Of a stretch of DNA of 64,000 bases, positions 24,213-35,374 are shown piece by piece. Origin of the DNA: Lumnitzera littorea (lineage: Eukaryota; Streptophyta; Magnoliopsida; Myrtales; Combretaceae); NCBI GenBank assembly GCA_024138015.1, contig JAMXBB010000001.1, positions 89,642,497 to 89,706,496 on the forward strand. Direction: 5' to 3'. Made by a program: the position numbers and the translations under genes. The stretch's first letter is position 1. Every line of letters starts with the position of its first letter. A model generated the notes under the pieces. That model saw nothing but the letters and a program-made list of their open reading frames with translations. It did not search any database and had not been told where the DNA came from.

Positions 24213-25450
24213 AACCAAAAGATCTTTAGGCTTAGTTAGATTTCTCCGACTCATATAATATAATCTTCACTCATCTCATTGTTGATCTTAGAAAAATCTC
24301 ACAATGAGCCTGTTCACCACATTACACCACTTAATTTGGTACTTGAAACATCCCATTGAGTAAGTAGGGATAGCAAAAGTAACCACCTTGATTAAAATTT
24401 CTCTACCAATCTTACTCAAAATGTTCCTCTTCCACTCTTGTGATTTTCTTTCAATCCTATCCCTCACAAATTTCAATGCTTCTGTCTTTAATCTTCTCAT
24501 AATGTTGGAAGACCTAAATACTTACTTAGCTTAGCTGTCTCTTTTACCCCCCAAAATGTCTATTATTCTCTCTCTTAATTCTGCTAGTGTATTGCTACTA
24601 AAAAACAGGCATGACCTTGCAAAGCTCACCACTTATCTTGAAGCATAACAGTATTAAGAAATAGTACCTTTGAAAGTGAGCAAATTAGATTCATCAATAT
24701 TCATAACAATAAGGAATCATTAGCAAACAGGAGGTAGGTAATGCTAGGACATCTTGATTTAGGTTTTACTCCAACCACACGCCCCTCACTCGCAAGTTGA
24801 TCAATTCTCTTTGATAGCATATTTATTGTAAGGATGAAAAGATAACGAGACAATTGATCCCCTTATCTCAATCCCTTGTTGGCTTAATATGTCCTACCTC
24901 TCTCCCACTTACCAAAACATTGAATTCCTCAGCTTTAACACATTACATTATCTACCCTACACACATTACATGTAACTCCAATTTCAACAATACCTTTCCA
25001 GAAAATCTTACTCCATCCTATCATAAGCCTTATTCATATATAATTTTAGGGTATAACTAAAAACTTTTCCTTTCTTCTTATTTTTAAGGAAATGAAAAAA
25101 TTCATGAGTAGCTAGAATGCTATCTTGAATCAACCTTCCTAAAATAAACACACTTTGGTTTTTAGAAATAATTTCTCTAAGAAAAGGTTTAAGTTTATTT
25201 ATAAGGATTTTTGAGATGATTTTATAAAAGAAATTACATAACCTGATGGTCTATAATGGTTAACCAACTTAGGGTGAAGGACTTTAGGAATCAACATAAT
25301 GTCAGTTAAATTTAGGGAACTAAGAAAAGTAATTAACAAGAAAAAACTTTGAACTACCTTAGCAATCGAAGGTCCAATAACATCCCAAAAATGTTGATAG
25401 AAGATGCCTGAAAATCCATTTGTGCCTAAAGCTTTCAATGAACCCATTTG
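24213..25450 (-). pseudogene. LINE reverse transcriptase domain (L1-type ORF2)
   Basis: Minus-strand segments in order: LKALGTNGFSGIFYQHFWDVIGP, NLTDIMLIPKV, VNHYRP (25199-25447), then badly broken fingers/palm. The catalytic box reads YLLFANDSLLL at 24704-24736, where L1 elements have F-A-D-D, so one catalytic Asp is now Asn. Downstream comes LKFVRDRIERKSQEWKRNILSK, IGREILIKVV, IPTYSMGCF (24288-24500), the usual thumb region. Many stops; dead. Confidence 0.88.
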
Positions 25451-25499
25451 AAAAGCTGCATCTTTTTATTTTTAATTTCATAACATCAACACAAAGGAT

Positions 25500-26000
25500 C
25501 TCATTGTCCCTTCTTGTAAAGCTGGTTGCACCTAATCAAACACACTTTGCACATCATTATCTCCATCACTTTTATAAATCTCACCGTAAAATTCAACAAA
25601 AGCTCTTGCTATCTCAGAAGGTTCATTAATCCAACGTGCATTCATGTCATGTAAGCTGTAAATTGAATCTTTTTGTTGCCTATGCATAGTAGTTTGGTGA
25701 AAAAATGATGTATTTTGGTCTCCATAATTCAACTAGTTAATGTATGACTTTTGATGTCAATATTCCTCTCATCTACTCCAAAGTCCTCCAATTCTTTTAA
25801 AATTATGTCTTCCTCATCTCTTTCCACCCAATTTGCATGAGACTGAATGTCTTCCAATTTTTTCAATAGTTTGCCAATTTGTGATTTATTATTCGAAAAA
25901 ACCCTTTTACTCCATGCTACTAAATTCTCTTTACAATATTCTAGCTTGCTTAACACATTTGCAATCAAACTACTACTACTGCCACAACGCCAAATCCTCT
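25500..26000 (-). pseudogene. LINE endonuclease-RT linker
   Basis: Reads LEYCKENLVAWSKRVFSNN, GDQNTSFFHQTTMHRQQKDSIYSL and FVEFYGEIYKSD in pieces at 25968-25532. These are typical of the region before the RT in plant L1 ORF2 (the N-T-x-F-F-H box and the Y-x-x-I/L-Y segment). Confidence 0.8.
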
Positions 26001-26149
26001 CAATGACCTCCTTATACCCATTAGTTGCCCTCTAAAGGTTCTCAAAACGGAAATTTTTTACCATCATACAAAGTTGTTTCCACTAAGCTAATAATAAGTG
26101 TTGAATGATCCGACGCTATAGTTGCTAAATATTGAACCTTTGTTTGGGG

Positions 26150-26778
26150 AAAAGACATTAGCCATTAATTTGAAACAAGAGCCCAGTCAATTCTTTCTTT
26201 TACCAACACCCCATAAAATCCTTTATTTATCCAAGTGCATTTTTGTCCCTTAAATCCAACATCAATAATTCCTGTAGCAACCGTAAACTCTTTAAATCCT
26301 TCAATTTGCCTTCGATACCTTTGTCTTCCTCCCTGCTTTTCATAGTCCTCAAGAATCTCATTGAAATCTCCAACACACATCTATGGTTCATAAAAAATAG
26401 ATCACACGTAATTATATCCTGCCATAATTCTTTTTTAAGATGGAAGTGTAATGGAGAATACACCCAAATAAGATAGAGCATGCTCTTTCCCAAGCCTCTT
26501 ACTTTAGTTACAATAAAACTCCTATGAGCTGCCAAAATCTCCACCATAATATCACTTGCCTACCATAAATAAACCCCCCTACACTACCTATTGGATTGAC
26601 ATAAAAGGCATCCTTAAACTTCAAATTTCTCCTCTTCTTATCCACTACACACTTTTTATTTTTTGTTTCCATGAAGAAAACTAGACTCGAATTATTTTTC
26701 CTTATTAGTCCATATAGACCTTAAATTGTTAAGGTAGGACCAATCCCTACGTAGACAATTCCAACTCATGAGATTCAT
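26150..26778 (-). pseudogene. LINE apurinic-type endonuclease domain
   Basis: Starts MNLMSWNC (Met at 26778), the standard first motif of L1 ORF2 endonuclease, followed by FFMETKNKK, WVYSPLH, CVGDFNEIL (the G-D-F-N box), and GIIDVGFKGQKCTWINKG, then ERIDWALVSN. Two frames are used (26547-26227 and 26380-26165), so there is at least one frameshift. The domain would have nicked target DNA for insertion. Confidence 0.88.
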
Positions 26779-27614
26779 GGCGACGTTGTGGCTATTATAG
26801 GCCAACCACCATTGCCTATTAAATCCTTAACATTGCCTTCTTTGATCACCACCTTAACTAAGCCATTTCTATCATCAAATCTCTTCATTGGTTCTTTATT
26901 TCCATTTCCTTCCTTCTTTCTTCTACCTCTTTTGCTCGGTTTCACAACAAAATTGCCCACTCCCATCATAAATTTCATGTCAATGTCAAGCATAATGAGA
27001 AAATCATTAAAACACAGTTTCTTATTTGGTGTAATCCTCATATCCTCCCTTTTCCTTTTTAATTTGAGATCCTAGAAAGCTTTAAAGGAGAAGTCACACT
27101 TGACTCTAATTTAATAAAGGAGAAGTCACACTTGACTCTAATTTAATTGCAAGGGACAATTTTACACATGCAGTAGAGGATTTGGTTTCATCATTAGGTG
27201 GAAGTTCAACAGTATACTTCAAAGGGCCAATGATGTTCGCTTCCTTCAACGAAGAAAAAGCATTTTGGTGAACAACATGTAAGTTATTTGATTATGGTAA
27301 TATGTGATTATGTTTTTGGGTAGGTATAGCACTCTTTGGTGGTGATTAAGATGATAGGCTTGAGATAGTGTTGGAGATGGTTTGGTGTTTTGTATATCGG
27401 GGGACTTTAGTTGGGATGACGATTTAGAAGTAAGAGAATTTTGGGTGGTAAGAGTTAAGGACAAAGAAACTTGAGATGGGTTTGTCAATACTGATCTAGA
27501 ATCCTTACGCCTCCATGATTCACCATCTACCTTATTACTTCTTAAATTTGACCAAAAACTATCCTTAACCGCCACCGCCCTCATGTTAGGTCCATATGCA
27601 CCTCTACTCCCATC
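26779..27614 (-). pseudogene. LINE ORF1 C-terminal part
   Basis: Minus-strand frames 27246-27584 and 26775-27041: begins after an AYGPNMRA motif (the Y-G-P-x-x-R-A segment that follows the zinc knuckle of plant LINE ORF1), then a Ser/Thr-rich and Lys-rich low-conservation tail ending just before the ORF2 start. A perfect 32-bp tandem duplication lies at 27084-27147. Confidence 0.65.
27084..27147. repeat. Perfect 32-bp tandem duplication
   Basis: The unit beginning AAAGGAGAAGTCACACTTG occurs at 27084-27115 and again, unchanged, at 27116-27147. A recent local duplication within the LINE remnant. Confidence 0.95.
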
Positions 27615-28029
27615 TAAGGTTGTAAATGAACAAAGGGGTTCACAAACTACTTAAGCTTGGCTCCATTTTTGTTCAAATTTGATTTAGTAATAATTGAGTT
27701 GAGCTTGAGTTTGAGCTGCTGGAGTAGTAAATCAAGTGGAGCTCGAGCTTTAAAATACTAAGCTTGCTAAGCTCATGAGTCGAATCAAGCTTAGTATAAT
27801 TTTTAATACATTTTTAATTTATTTAAATATAAATAATCTAATATTGGTTAGGAAAAATTTATAAAAAGTTTGAACTTAATTAAATTAAGCTCAAACTTTC
27901 CATATATATTTTTAAGTCGAGCTTGAGCTTAAAATTTAAAACTTAATTGAACTCAAGTCAAGGTTAGCTTCAAGTTTTCAAGTTGAGCTTGAGCTCAAAC
28001 TTGATTGACTTAAGTTGATTATACTACTA
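27615..28029. mobile_element. hAT-like MITE inserted in the LINE ORF1
   Basis: Starts TAAGGTTGTAAATGAAC and is filled with GAGCTTGAGCTC/AGCTCAAACTT palindromic repeats, a type common among plant non-autonomous hAT-like elements. The 8-bp flanks CTCCCATC (27607-27614) and TTCTCATC (28030-28037) agree at 6 of 8, both differences being transitions. It lies between the LINE zinc knuckle and its YGP-RA motif, which fits a clean insertion. Confidence 0.65.
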
Positions 28030-28157
28030 TTCTCATCTTTCACAACATAATGCCTCTACAAATGTCTTAATTTACCACACACAAAACAAAAATCAACCAA
28101 TCTTTCACATTTGAAGAAGATTTTATACCTTTCATTTATTGATCTATTTATCCAAAT
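28030..28157 (-). pseudogene. LINE ORF1 zinc knuckle
   Basis: Minus strand reads INERYKIFFKCERLVDFCFVCGKLRHL: the Y/C-E-R-L-x-x-F-C-F-x-C-G-x-x-x-H form of the CCHC knuckle in plant LINE ORF1. The final Cys is replaced (RHY). Bounded by insertions on both sides. Confidence 0.8.
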
Positions 28158-29690
28158 TGTTAAGTTTTCTTAAGCAACATGTTTTGATGATAACAAACAT
28201 TAAAGTTATATAATCAAACTTTTTAAGTTAAATGGTTTTAGGATAAAATTTAGAAGGAAACTTAGAATCAATTGCAGGTCGTTGACATCAGTTAAAAGGA
28301 AACTTAAAAGCTAATCTTAAGTTGAAAACATAAGTTAAAAGTAATCTCAGAAGGATTTAATTGAAGCTAAAAGATTGTATTTGATAACTTATAAGGTTAG
28401 TTAGAAGCATGGACAAAAGAAAATCTAAAAGCTAAACTAGATGAAGTTACTTAGAAGCAAACTTAAAAAGTATTCTATAGTAGAAAAGAAAAAGAACAAG
28501 ACTTAGAAGCTATATCAAGAGAACAATAGATTGACTTGGAACTTATCAATTCGTGGAGATTTTGTTTATTTTTCTTGTAGGTCAAGGCCTAGCTCTACTA
28601 AACACATGTATTTGGGTAATATACTATCTTGTTCCACTAAGTGAGAGAGATAAAATTTTCATGAACAAAAGATTAGAAGATATTTTTAGTAGAGGTTGGA
28701 TTTTGTGGAACTAACTAAGACCCATGTTTATCTCCACAAATGACTAGTTTTATTAGTCGAATCATTTCCAAAATATCAAGAGATTTGAAATTTGAAGAAG
28801 CCAGATTTTATGGGAAGATATTTATCATATTTTAACAACTAATAGCTATGATGAACTTCAACAAGATTTGAATCAGTCAAATATCACTCCAACGAATACT
28901 ATACTAGAAGTTGCAGAAGAGATTTAAAAATTCAAGGAAGTTTTCAAAGGAAAACACACAAGAGATCAATCAGGAAGATTACAAAAGAACAATCATATAT
29001 TCTTCTCTACTCAAAATTGCAACAAGTTTATTGTATTATGTTGATCAGTTGAACAAAACATAGAAAATTTCACTATTATATTTCTATATCAGACTTATAC
29101 ATGTTTATATTTGTTTAGGAGAGTAGATCATTATAGATCTATATAGCTTATAGTAAGCTTAAAGGTAAAGTAATGTAACTGAAGCTTGTAAAGCGGATTA
29201 TACTTTGTTATTTTCAAATTAATGGAACACCTAGTATGGATGGCCAGATCCTAGCAATGGAGCTAAAAGAGTAAACGTAGGTATAAGATCGAACTACTGT
29301 AAATCCTTATGTTCAAGCTTCTTTCAACACTTTTTTTTCTTTATTAATGCTGTTTATTTACGCATGATTATATTCTTTTAAAGGAAACTTACTTGAAAAT
29401 TCTCAGTCATTATACTTAGTACTTAAGGGGATATTTATTAAAAAAAGTTTTGATTTTTTCTGCTTTTGAAGTAGCATCTCTATCAATTAGTGAGCTAGCC
29501 GCTACTATAGTTTTTAAGGCCTTTGCACAATTGGCTTGTTGGTTGGCTTAATTATGCTATAAGGGCTTATAGCTAAAAGTAGTTTGAATAGTTTTTCTCT
29601 TCTTCTACCTTCAATCGTTGCCTTCGACAACTCAAACTAAGAGTGACTATTATTTTCTTATAGTTTCCATACATTAACGACCTTATTTGA
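28158..29690. mobile_element. Unclassified insertion within the LINE ORF1 (LTR-like)
   Basis: Separates the LINE zinc knuckle from the DUF4283-like part. Left end TGTTAAGTTTTC, then TGTTTTGATGATAACAAAC and repeated AAAGCTAA/TTAGAAGC text, then GTAAACGTAGGTATAAG...GAACTACTGTAAATCC near 29270-29320, resembling the late part of copia-type LTRs. An 11-bp inverted match TCTTAAGCAAC (28168-28178) / GTTGCTTAAGA (29694-29704) frames it. TSD not resolved. Confidence 0.4.
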
Positions 29691-30323
29691 TAGGTTGCTT
29701 AAGAGAGACCAATACACATCTCTTTTTTCAACGATTTCTTACAATTAATAAAAACCCTTATCCTCAAAAAACACCTTCTCAACCCATTCCCTTTATCGAT
29801 TGGATTGCATTCTACCACTTTCCCCAAAGCAGCACCAATAATCTTAGCATTATTAACCATCATTTGATCCAACTTAAGTTCATGAACTTAGATCCAAAAA
29901 GCATTTGAATTAAGATCTAATTCATCAAAGTTGCAATCCAAGCACCATTCATTTAGAATAAAAACATGACTCAATGTACTACAAGGACCCTCATTTAGTA
30001 TAGTCCTCATCATATCCAACTCAAAATGGACAAGATATTTATTCGAACCTATTGGATCAAATGTTACCTCCCTAAAAGTCTCCTATGCCTTTGTCAACAC
30101 ATTCATCATTGCTAGTTTGTTCACTGCTTTATTTGCAAAGACTTTCTTAATCATCACTACTTCCTTCTGGCTTGAGCCACTACCATCTAATTCCAACACA
30201 AGCCCCAAGAAATCACTATCTTCAATTCGGGGTGTTATTGGACACTTTCCTTTGCTAAGGTTATCCATCCTTCCTATTGTGAGCATATTGAAAGTTTTAG
30301 GTATTGACACAAATTATGCATAA
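29691..30323 (-). pseudogene. LINE ORF1 N-terminal part (DUF4283-like)
   Basis: Minus strand from the Met at 30310: KVFANKAVNKLAMMNVLTKA, stop (probably Trp), GSNKYLVHFELD, ILNEGPCS, FILNEW, AFWIQVHEL, IIGAALGKVVECN, LRIRVFINCKKSLKK. This is the pattern of the DUF4283 domain found in ORF1/gag-like proteins of plant LINEs. It reads through to the insertion at 29690. Several stops; inactive. Confidence 0.82.
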
Positions 30324-31214
30324 TTGAAAAAAGATCAATAGAATAGTAAAACTATAAAACTCTAACTCATACTATGAATGTTAGTTATCCAATGAGAATG
30401 AGACTAAAGGATATGAAAAAGTAATGGATGAAGGACAATTAAAGATCCAATGATTATGGATGTAAGTTCATAGGAAATAGATGCAAAATGAAGTGAGGAG
30501 AACAAGCGAATATGATCTATTTACTAGAGTGCAATATTCAGTGAGTTGATGTAGAAACAATGCTAGTGCTATGAATGTAATGCAAAGGAAAGGATAACAA
30601 GCAAATGTTTTTGGGTTTTTCACTTAAAATTTCTCTCTCTCTTTTTTTTTTCCTACAAAATTTGATTTATACTAAATGTATAAAGATGGAGTAAGTGTGA
30701 AAGTAATGGCAAAAGGTGGGTCTGATGTAGAGAAACAAAAAAGATGTATGGGAAAAGCATTTAGAGAGGATTAATCACATACAAAAGGTAAGTAGTTAAA
30801 TGACATGGAATAACCAAATATGAACATATCAAACCGGTGAAAAAACTCACAATGGAGAGAATATTCTCTCTTTAAAATATAAAGAAAGAGGCACCCAGGT
30901 TAATAATAAACATATATGATCCCGTCTTTCATCAATTACAAAATCCTTCAATTATTGCATCATGATCAACTCATTAAGATTTAGATGCAAGAATCTAGGT
31001 TTTACATTTCACTATTCTAATCTAAGTTATGTATAGTGACAAGAGCAAGCAAAGCAGATATTTAAAAATGTTTAACAAAAACTAAGAAACTATCTTAAAA
31101 ATACTTTCTACCTGGTTGTAGTGCTTAGCTACTAAATATATCTTGTATTTAGCATCCTCAACTACTTTCTCTTCTTTTTTTTTAATTACACTCATTTACA
31201 ACTAATAAACTTTC
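30324..31214. other. No gene; possible LINE 5' flank
   Basis: AT-rich, no coding pattern. The minus-strand part next to 30324 could be LINE 5' UTR, but I see no clear 5' end or TSD. Confidence 0.35.
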
Positions 31215-32330
31215 TTGCATCTCAATTAAGGTTAGGTATAATTCAATTTGGTTTGGTTCAACCTTCCAAATCAAATTAAAATTATAAAACACGATGAATA
31301 TTTTTGGCATAATATACCAGTTTGGTTCAATATGGTTCGTGTGTCAAACAATAAAAATTGTAAAAGAGATTTCATTTAATTTAAGATGTGAAACTATTGA
31401 AGAAAAAAACAATGCTCTAAAATATTTGATAAAATCTTAATTTAAACTCATAAGAGTGAGGAAAAAAAGTATTCACCCATCATGTGAGCCATTTTTCTTT
31501 TAATGAATGTATTCAATGAAATATGGTGTTTAAATAAAAAAATATACACATCAAAAGCTACATTACAAGACAATATTCCAAATCTTTCAACTTATTTAGA
31601 ATACAAGATAAAAGATGTAAATAAAAGAAAATATAAACAAATAGATAGTGAAAAAAGATTGCAAATTTTGTCTTCACTTGTAATATTTCTATGATATAAG
31701 GAAAAAGCTTCTATATTTTATTTTATTATTTAATTAGATATTTAGTTTAAGAATAAATAGGGCTGATGCTAAAATAATTACTTAAACTTTGTATGTCTTT
31801 TCATTTTTACACATAAAATTTAAAGCTACTACATGCCATATACAACCAAAATTTTACTTATCAAATTTCACATCTCAAGTTCAAAATTTCTAAATGTCAT
31901 ACTTAATGAAATACATCTTTCATCTTTAGAAAAAAATGATATGACAAATGATAATTGGTCAAAGAATACATTTATAAATAAGGCAATAAATTTGATAAGT
32001 AAAAGTTCGATTGAGAATAATATTTAACAGCCTTAAATGTCAGATGTTAAATTTAAGAAATACATTAAGTATAGTATTTAACAACTTTAAATTTCAGATG
32101 TTAAATTGAAAAAATACTCAAAGTTGAGAAAATAATTTTGATATTGTCCTTAAAAGATATATATCTTTTTTGTTAGACATTTTGATTTGGTTTGCTTCAT
32201 CCCTCTAAGCTAATGTAAAACATGGTTCAGTTTGGTATAGAAACTTTTGTGATCCAAAGAAAGAAAAAATAAATTTTCATTCAGTTTGGTTTAGTTTATA
32301 ATTTAGCTGATTTCTTTGTCACAACGACTA
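31215..32330. mobile_element. Composite MITE: 'GGTTTGGTTCA' hAT-like repeat with another MITE inside
   Basis: Both ends carry runs of TTTGGTTTGGTTCAA/TTCAGTTTGGTTTAG text (31236-31365 and 32178-32310), like the family at 59056-59612. A separate inverted-repeat element (31760-32150) lies between. The outer TSD was not found. Confidence 0.4.
31760..32150. mobile_element. 391-bp MITE with about 75-bp terminal inverted repeats
   Basis: Left end GGCTGATGCTAAAATAATTA and the complement of the right end AGGACAATATCAAAATTATT align, and continue through CTTAAACTTTG / CTCAACTTTGA and AAATTTAAAGCTACTA / AAATTTAAAGTTGTTA. Flanks GAATAAATA and TAAAAGATA agree at 6 of 9, a weak hint of a 9-bp TSD. Two near-identical 58-bp direct repeats (TTAACA...CAGATGTTAAATT) sit at 32023-32115. 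Confidence 0.55.
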
Positions 32331-32339
32331 TCTATCTAC

Positions 32340-33440
32340 ATAGGGGGCATTGATTGCCTCTTGATTGGAAGTAGAAACAGCGCAGCTTATCCCATTTGCA
32401 GCTAAGAGTGCACAAATTAGCTTTACTTTTATTATCAACCATTCACAACTTACTTTAATATGTGGCTTAAAACTGAGTCCATTATAAACAATAAACAAGT
32501 AGGAATTTCAAATCAAGCCCTCCCCACTATGGGTTTGTAGATTAAATAGGCCAATTCATCAACCCATCCCTTTTTTTCTCTTTCTTTTATACAATTTGAT
32601 AGGTTAAACAAGTCATCTTACCCCATTTATACATTTTAGTGAGTTATATAAGCTAATACGCTAACACACTAACCTATTAAGTTTTCTTTTTTTTTTTTTC
32701 TTAATGCAAAAACTTAAAATCATAAAATAAACCTATTGTAAAGGGCCAAAAAATTACCGTTTTAATTATTTTACTAAGCTCGTTATTTACTTAGACTTGA
32801 TATCTTCAGTGCTTTAGCAAGATTCAAGGAGTCCAATCTATATTTGGGATGATTTACGAAAATTTGACTTAGTGAGCTCAGTATAAGGATCCTTGAATTG
32901 GTCTATTCGCATCCAATCTTTCTTAAGTAGACTCATGCACCTATAACAAAGGTTACTGGCCTTGAGCTCATTAACTAGCTTATTCAAGAAAATCATAAAT
33001 TAAACAAACTTCATCTTATCTGTTGATCACCAAAATAATTTGACGGATGTTATCTTATTCAAGAGCCTATAAATATCCAGTTTTTCTTCCTTACTTGCAA
33101 CTTTTTGAGAGTATAATGAAACAATATTGCTCTAGCAAATCTCTACTCTCTAAAATCAAACAAACAATTTAGGCAAAGAATTGATTTTTTTCATTCAAGC
33201 TATAAGGTAAATGCTTAAGAATAACTAAGATTATCTTATCTGTTACTTGTGCATTTGAAATACTGAAATTACCTATGTCTCATCTTTACTTTATTCTTAC
33301 CTAATCATCTTTTTAACTATTGTTTACACTTTGTTTCTTTGAAGCCACATGTAGTATATCACTCATATAGTTTATATGTTACTTTAGTTGGACCTTTACA
33401 TCTACACCTATTATAATTAATGTTACTTTTTTTTTTTTCA
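32340..33440. repeat. Non-coding, possible LTR fragment
   Basis: No coding frame. At 33070-33180 a GCCTATAAATATCC TATA box precedes a segment with GAGAGTATAATGAAACAATATTG and CTCTACTCTC, the arrangement of an LTR promoter and leader. No matching TG...CA ends with TSD were found. Confidence 0.3.
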
Positions 33441-33719
33441 ATTAAAATCGTACAAGATAAAAATGGCATTTGTAAACAATAGAGGAAAAAAAAAAAAACA
33501 ATTTCCTGTTTGAGAATTTACACAGTTTCAAAATGGAAGCATATTTTGAGTCCTACCTTAATTAAGCTTAGTTACTCGCCATTTACAATGTACAAAATAT
33601 AAAAACCAAATCATCCCATAAAAGAAGACACGCCATCGAAAAAAAAAAGAACGTAAGATTAATTCACGAATAATTGTGTGAAAAAAAAATGATTGATAAA
33701 ATATTAATTGACATTATAG

Positions 33720-34445
33720 ACCCAAGCATGGGTCCAATCCAGCTCAGAACCGAGAATACCCCCATCGAGTCACGATTCTCCACCAGCTTAGCTAGTTTTG
33801 GTTCTAGTTAAGGTCATGGACCCGCGAACCATGGTACCCTCTATCTTTTCTAAATTTAAATTTTAAACTAAGAGTAAATTAAAATTTAAACTAAAAAAAT
33901 TTAGCCTTACAGCCATGTAGCCTTTAGCCTATTTTATGAAATAATTGTTGAGAATGTATACTTATTTATATATAGCCACATTTATCTAGACTTATAAAAG
34001 TAGCAATTCAAGAGAAAAAATCTAGATGTTACAAATAAGTTTTAAAAAGCAAAAGCTAGTCTTATACGGCTAAGTATGAGATTTTTCTTTTAGTAAAAGT
34101 CTATTTATGTCAAAGCAGATATATTTTTAATATGTATTAATTCATTGTGTTGGCAATAACAACATACTAAATGACGTGAATGAGATTTAGCGTTTTCTAT
34201 TTACATGGAATTAGTTTAAATTTTTAATGTTAATTTTTTTAAATTTTCATTTTTCAAAATTTTTTTTCTATTCCACATTTTTTTTTTTCATTTTTTCCCT
34301 CTTTACCTTTTCTCATCATTTTTATTTTATGGATGAAGATCTGATGGATTCATGGGTCTAACCTGTGCTGTCAGGTTGGTGTCTAATTCTGGACTCGTTG
34401 GGGTGGTTTCAAGTTCGGTCTCGGTTTGGACCCAGCCTGCACCTA
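33720..34445. mobile_element. Probable non-autonomous inverted-repeat element
   Basis: Left text CATGGGTCCAATCCAGCTCAGAACCGAG and the complement of the right text (GCTGGGTCCAAACCGAGACC) are similar and inverted, and the right end GCACCTA fits hAT-like termini. The middle is A/T low complexity. The TSD was not found, so the borders are approximate. Confidence 0.35.
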
Positions 34446-34809
34446 ATCTCGTTGACAAGAAGTGTATAATTATGTCAACTATTGAATTATATATTAATTG
34501 CACGTGTATGTGAACTAGATTATGGTAGCCAGTTTTACGTCTATTAGAGAACTAAGGTTCCATTGAAAGCTTGGAGATATATAAATGAACTGGATTTTCC
34601 TATAATTATAAATATATATATCATTTCATAAGACTGATTTAACCTTTCATCTCAAATTTTATTCTATATCTATTAAATTTGAATAATGCAAATAATTATA
34701 TTTTGAATGATCTAAATTTAATAAATATAAAATTAAAAATGAAATAAAGAACTAAATCAAATCCATAAAAAATATAAAAAAAACTATAGAAGTTTTTATA
34801 TTAACTATT

Positions 34810-35120
34810 ATTGAAGCACTACTAACCACGAAGCAAAGTGTGGGGGTGGAAACCATTTTGCTGTGAGATATTCTTCAACCATAATGAAATATAAACCCAG
34901 GTATGAAATATTTCATCCTTATCGAAGCACTACTAACCATGAAGCAAAGTGTGGGGTTGAAACCATTTTGCTGTGAGACAATCTTCAACCATGATGAAAT
35001 ATGAACTGTATTTCATCTTTATTGAAGCACTTCTAACCATGAAGCAAAGTGTGGGGGTGGAAACCATATTGCTGTGAGATAGTCCTCGACCATAATGAAA
35101 TATAAACCCATGTATGAAAA
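34810..35120 (+). repeat. Tandem triplication, 100-111-bp units
   Basis: Units start at 34810, 34921 and 35021, each with GAAGCACTACTAACCATGAAG, AAAGTGTGGGG, GAAACCATTTTGCTGTGAGA and CTTCAACCATAATGAAATAT. Units are about 90-95% alike; unit 2 lacks about 11 bases. Two ATG-less, non-coding frames; function unknown. Confidence 0.93.
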
Positions 35121-35374
35121 TGGGAAATTCAGTCCATTTGGCTGATGAATATTATTAACAAAAACAAAGAATGGAACAAACTGAAATGGTCACAATGACA
35201 AGTATAAACCTAAGCAATTTTTTTTTTTTTTTTTTTTAGCTTTGTGATGGGAAAGAAAAAATAAAATAAAACATGACCTGAAATGATTACACTAAAAAAT
35301 AATAATAGAGTAAATAATCGTTTCATTAATTGACTTTATAATTCAAGCATGCAATCAAGATATTTATAGAAAAA

